Translations under genes and position numbers: made by a program
Shown here: in pieces, positions 61,202 through 64,000 of the stretch
How the letters are laid out: every line of letters starts with the position of its first letter
Numbering within the stretch: position 1 is the first letter of the stretch
Notes under the pieces: model-generated
Told to the model about the DNA's origin: nothing
What the model saw: the letters and a program-made list of their open reading frames with translations, nothing else
Database searches by the model: none
NCBI GenBank assembly: GCA_028583405.1
Contig: CM053256.1
Coordinates: 986,424-1,050,423, forward strand
DNA length: 64,000 nt
Origin: Pogonophryne albipinna
Taxonomy: Eukaryota; Chordata; Actinopteri; Perciformes; Artedidraconidae
Direction: 5' to 3'

Positions 61202-61990
61202 CTGCAGGAAGACGACATTAATGATTTGTTTTTCAACTGAAAAAGGGTCTCTTAATAACAATAATAATAGTAGTACTTTTCATTTATAAGTAAGTTCACA
61301 AAGTCGATCTACAAAAATGCAATTCACACAACAAACAAAGATAAAATCAATGAAATTAGAAACATTACAAAGGTAGGAAATACAGAAAAGAGAGCGTTAT
61401 GATGGCGGAGTAATGATGGGAGGAAGACTAGTCTGAAGAAGTGGGTTTTGAATGCTTGTTTTAAATATTTCAAGGCTTATTTAGTTTTCTCCTTCCCTAT
61501 ATATCTAAAAAGTGCTCAAACAAAGAGCTATTCATGATGCGTCAAGTGTTTTGTGTCTGCAGGAAGAATTCATTAATGATTTGTTTTTAAACTGAGAAAG
61601 GGCCACTTAATAATAATAATGATAATGATAGTACTTTTCTAACTTCTAGTCGTTTTACAAAAATACAATTCTCACTACAAACAAAGATAACTAAATCAGA
61701 AACATGACAAATAAAAGCAATACAGAAAAGAGAGCGTTATGATGGCGTAGTTGAAGCTAATGTAGTAGCACTTCGAATGGTTTGGCATAGTTCAAACTAA
61801 TGTACCTACAGTACATGATTCTTGTTACTCTGTACCCTCCTGGTTGAATGCACTTATTGTAAGTCGCTTTGGATAAAAGCGTTAAATGAAATGTAATGTA
61901 ATGATGGCAGAGTAATGATGTGGGGAATGGGGTTTAAAAGGAAATGGCTAGTCTGAAGCAGTGGGTTTTGAGTGCTTGACCGAAATAATG
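61198..61990. repeat. Local direct duplication, one copy split by a SINE tail
   Basis: 61198-61470 and 61555-61990 are diverged direct copies. Both contain 'cattaatgatttgttttt', 'tacagaaaagagagcgtta' and 'tagtctgaag-agtgggtt'. In the second copy about 61754-61905 is extra DNA ending 'gtaagtcgctttggataaa...aatgtaatgta', the tail of a teleost SINE. Confidence 0.7.
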
Positions 61991-64000
61991 TCAATGCCTT
62001 TTTTTTTGTGGTGTTCCTCAAGGTCTTTGTGGTCTTACGTTAAAATGTGTAAGAAATGGTTACAACACAATATTTGCTGCAACAACTAATTACACTTATG
62101 AGAGTATGAGGATGGTCATCATGTACTTCTATCATAATATTTTACACTCTAAACTTTCTCTAGACTAATAACTATCCAACCAAATGTAAATATTGTTCAC
62201 AGATTTATGAATAGAACATCTTAACACACATTGTCAAACTGCGTCTTAAACACATTTTCAGGTTCCCAGCTTTCAGGCAATGCAAAACACTTCCATGTGG
62301 CATAAACTCTTCACCTGCTATCTCCCACTAAAGGCACGTTTATTTATATAGCACCTTTCAACACAAGGCAATTCAACGTGCTTTACAAAAATGAAAGACA
62401 TTAAGAAACATATTAAGAAATGATATTTAAAAACAGTAATTTAAAAGCAAAGATACATGCATTAAAGTTACAGCAGTGTGAGATACACACATCTGAAATG
62501 TTTAGCTCTGACTCAATCATTGCTCACTTTTTAGCAGAAATAGTTTTCTATGACCTCACTTTCTTTCTACTTTCTTGTTTAATTGTCCTTTCGTTATTTC
62601 AAGTGTTTCATGCTAAACAAACCCCCCTTTGGAAAATTCTAATCTGACCCCATGGTACCTTTTAGTTTTCGCTGAAACTAAATGCACATAGTTAAGTTTA
62701 CCTTGTCTTTCTAGGACTCTTTTGGTACTAAAGGTCCCTTCCTCCCCTGAAAACATAAAAAAGGGTCTCTCCATCCCTCCCAGCGTACAACAAGTGTGGC
62801 AACAGAGGTTGAGTAACATTACATGTACACTGCGAGAGCCACCTTAAAAAGCATGGTACAAGAACTGCCTTTGCAGCGTTTCTTTTGGATGGAAATCACT
62901 TCACAACGAGAGTTTAATACAGAAACTGAAGTTTTATGTGATACAAAATACATTCTTAACAAATAGAGTCACGCTATATCTCTGTATGTTTTTATGAGCT
63001 CCTTTGGTTATCTTCCAAGTCTGTAAAGTAATGTAAACACAGTTAAACAGACACACAAACCAAACCCCTCTTTCTATACAATGACTATCAATAGTGATAT
63101 TGTTCTGAATCTCAAGACTTCTGCTTCAGAGAAAAGTGATTTATTCATTATAATATTAAATGTAGTCCCATGTTTTAATGCAAAGTTTAAAGAGGAGTTC
63201 TCATAACACATATTATATTGGTTTGGACAAACAATGAGACGATGTGAAAGATTAGTTTTTTAGTTGCACAATAGACATGAGATGACTTTATAAACTCCTT
63301 GTTTAAATCTTGTTATTTTTTTGATTGAAGCCCAATAGAAACTCGGTTGTCTTTTTATTTCAGACCACAAACAAATGAAATGTATTCTTGAAATGTATCA
63401 ATCGATTATCGAAACAAATGTTGCTCAAAACTGATTATTAGACTACACAATTAAGCCTGCAGTCTGAGTCCTTTATACAAATGCAATGATACATTTATGT
63501 TCACATTTCTAACACTTAGTTATATTTGATTCCTCATTGGTCAGACTTGTGATTCCAGATCAACACAAGTCTGAACTTTTTAGATCTTTCAACCAGGACG
63601 ACCTTTGACCTGTGAGAGCAGCTCCTGCCAAGTCTTATCTGCGAGTTGTTAAAGTAGTTAATATTTTACAGCAGAGAAAAGCCACTGTTTTGCATCTTAG
63701 AAAAGTTATGATTGAATTGAACCATTCCCATCTCACACTGCACTGTCACTTTTATTCATGTATTCTAAACCTGTATTATTTACTATTTGCTTGTTTCATG
63801 TTCATTTTATTCTCTTCGCTTTCTAATAACTATTTTTTTAAATGACATTTTATAATGTGTGTGTATAACATGTTCCTCTAAACATCATGAAAATATCAAA
63901 GCTATTCATTTGATGTTTTCTATTCAATAATCCAATGTCCTTGTCGCTATCAATTTGTTCTGCTTCACAAAAATGTAAGAGTTGATTGAGAGTGATTAAT
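61991..64000. other. AT-rich DNA, nothing recognised apart from a short repeat start
   Basis: A 'tttatttatatagcacctttcaac' type passage near 62339-62400 resembles the start of dispersed fish repeats. No exon, RNA gene or mobile-element boundary could be supported in the rest. Confidence 0.5.

Overview
The window looks like nuclear DNA of a teleost fish, probably a spiny-rayed species (inference). The reasons are small vertebrate-type exons with GT-AG introns, long (GT)n/(AC)n tracts, tRNA-derived SINEs, and many short DNA-transposon derivatives with visible target-site duplications. There is no bacterial, CRISPR or operon-like content.

Layout. (1) 1-15.4 kb, + strand: the 3' part of grik5, a kainate receptor subunit. 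Four exons cover the end of the ligand-binding domain, M4 and an arginine/proline-rich cytoplasmic tail. The introns hold SINEs and MITEs. (2) 18.3-30.2 kb: a three-level transposon nest. A DNA element with TAA target duplications was split by a non-LTR retrotransposon, which was then split by a 7.5 kb LTR element. The LTR element has near-identical LTRs, a tRNA-Trp primer-binding site and no recognisable gag-pol. (3) 30.5-36.8 kb: MITEs, a foldback and a solo LTR. (4) 37.1-46.5 kb, - strand: two related single-V-domain membrane receptors of nectin/PVR type. One (37.1-39.7 kb) has a very short tail. The other (43.3-46.5 kb) has a long tail with two ITIM-like motifs. (5) 48.7-54.9 kb: a hAT MITE, an intact Tc1-type transposon sitting in a MITE, and a decayed hAT element. 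(6) 55.6-60.0 kb, - strand: a complete five-exon CEACAM-like gene (cysteine-free N domain, two C-type Ig domains, short hydrophobic C-terminus). (7) 61.0-61.2 kb: a possible terminal exon of an unidentified minus-strand gene, then AT-rich DNA to the end.

How the genes fit together. GRIK5, CEACAM and nectin/PVR genes also lie near one another on human 19q13 (established knowledge), so this looks like a conserved neighbourhood. The two V-domain receptors share an almost identical ligand-binding exon but have unrelated tails. That is the arrangement of paired inhibitory/non-inhibitory immune receptors, and it is the most interesting system in the window. All spliced models were assembled by hand from splice signals and reading phase, without transcript evidence.
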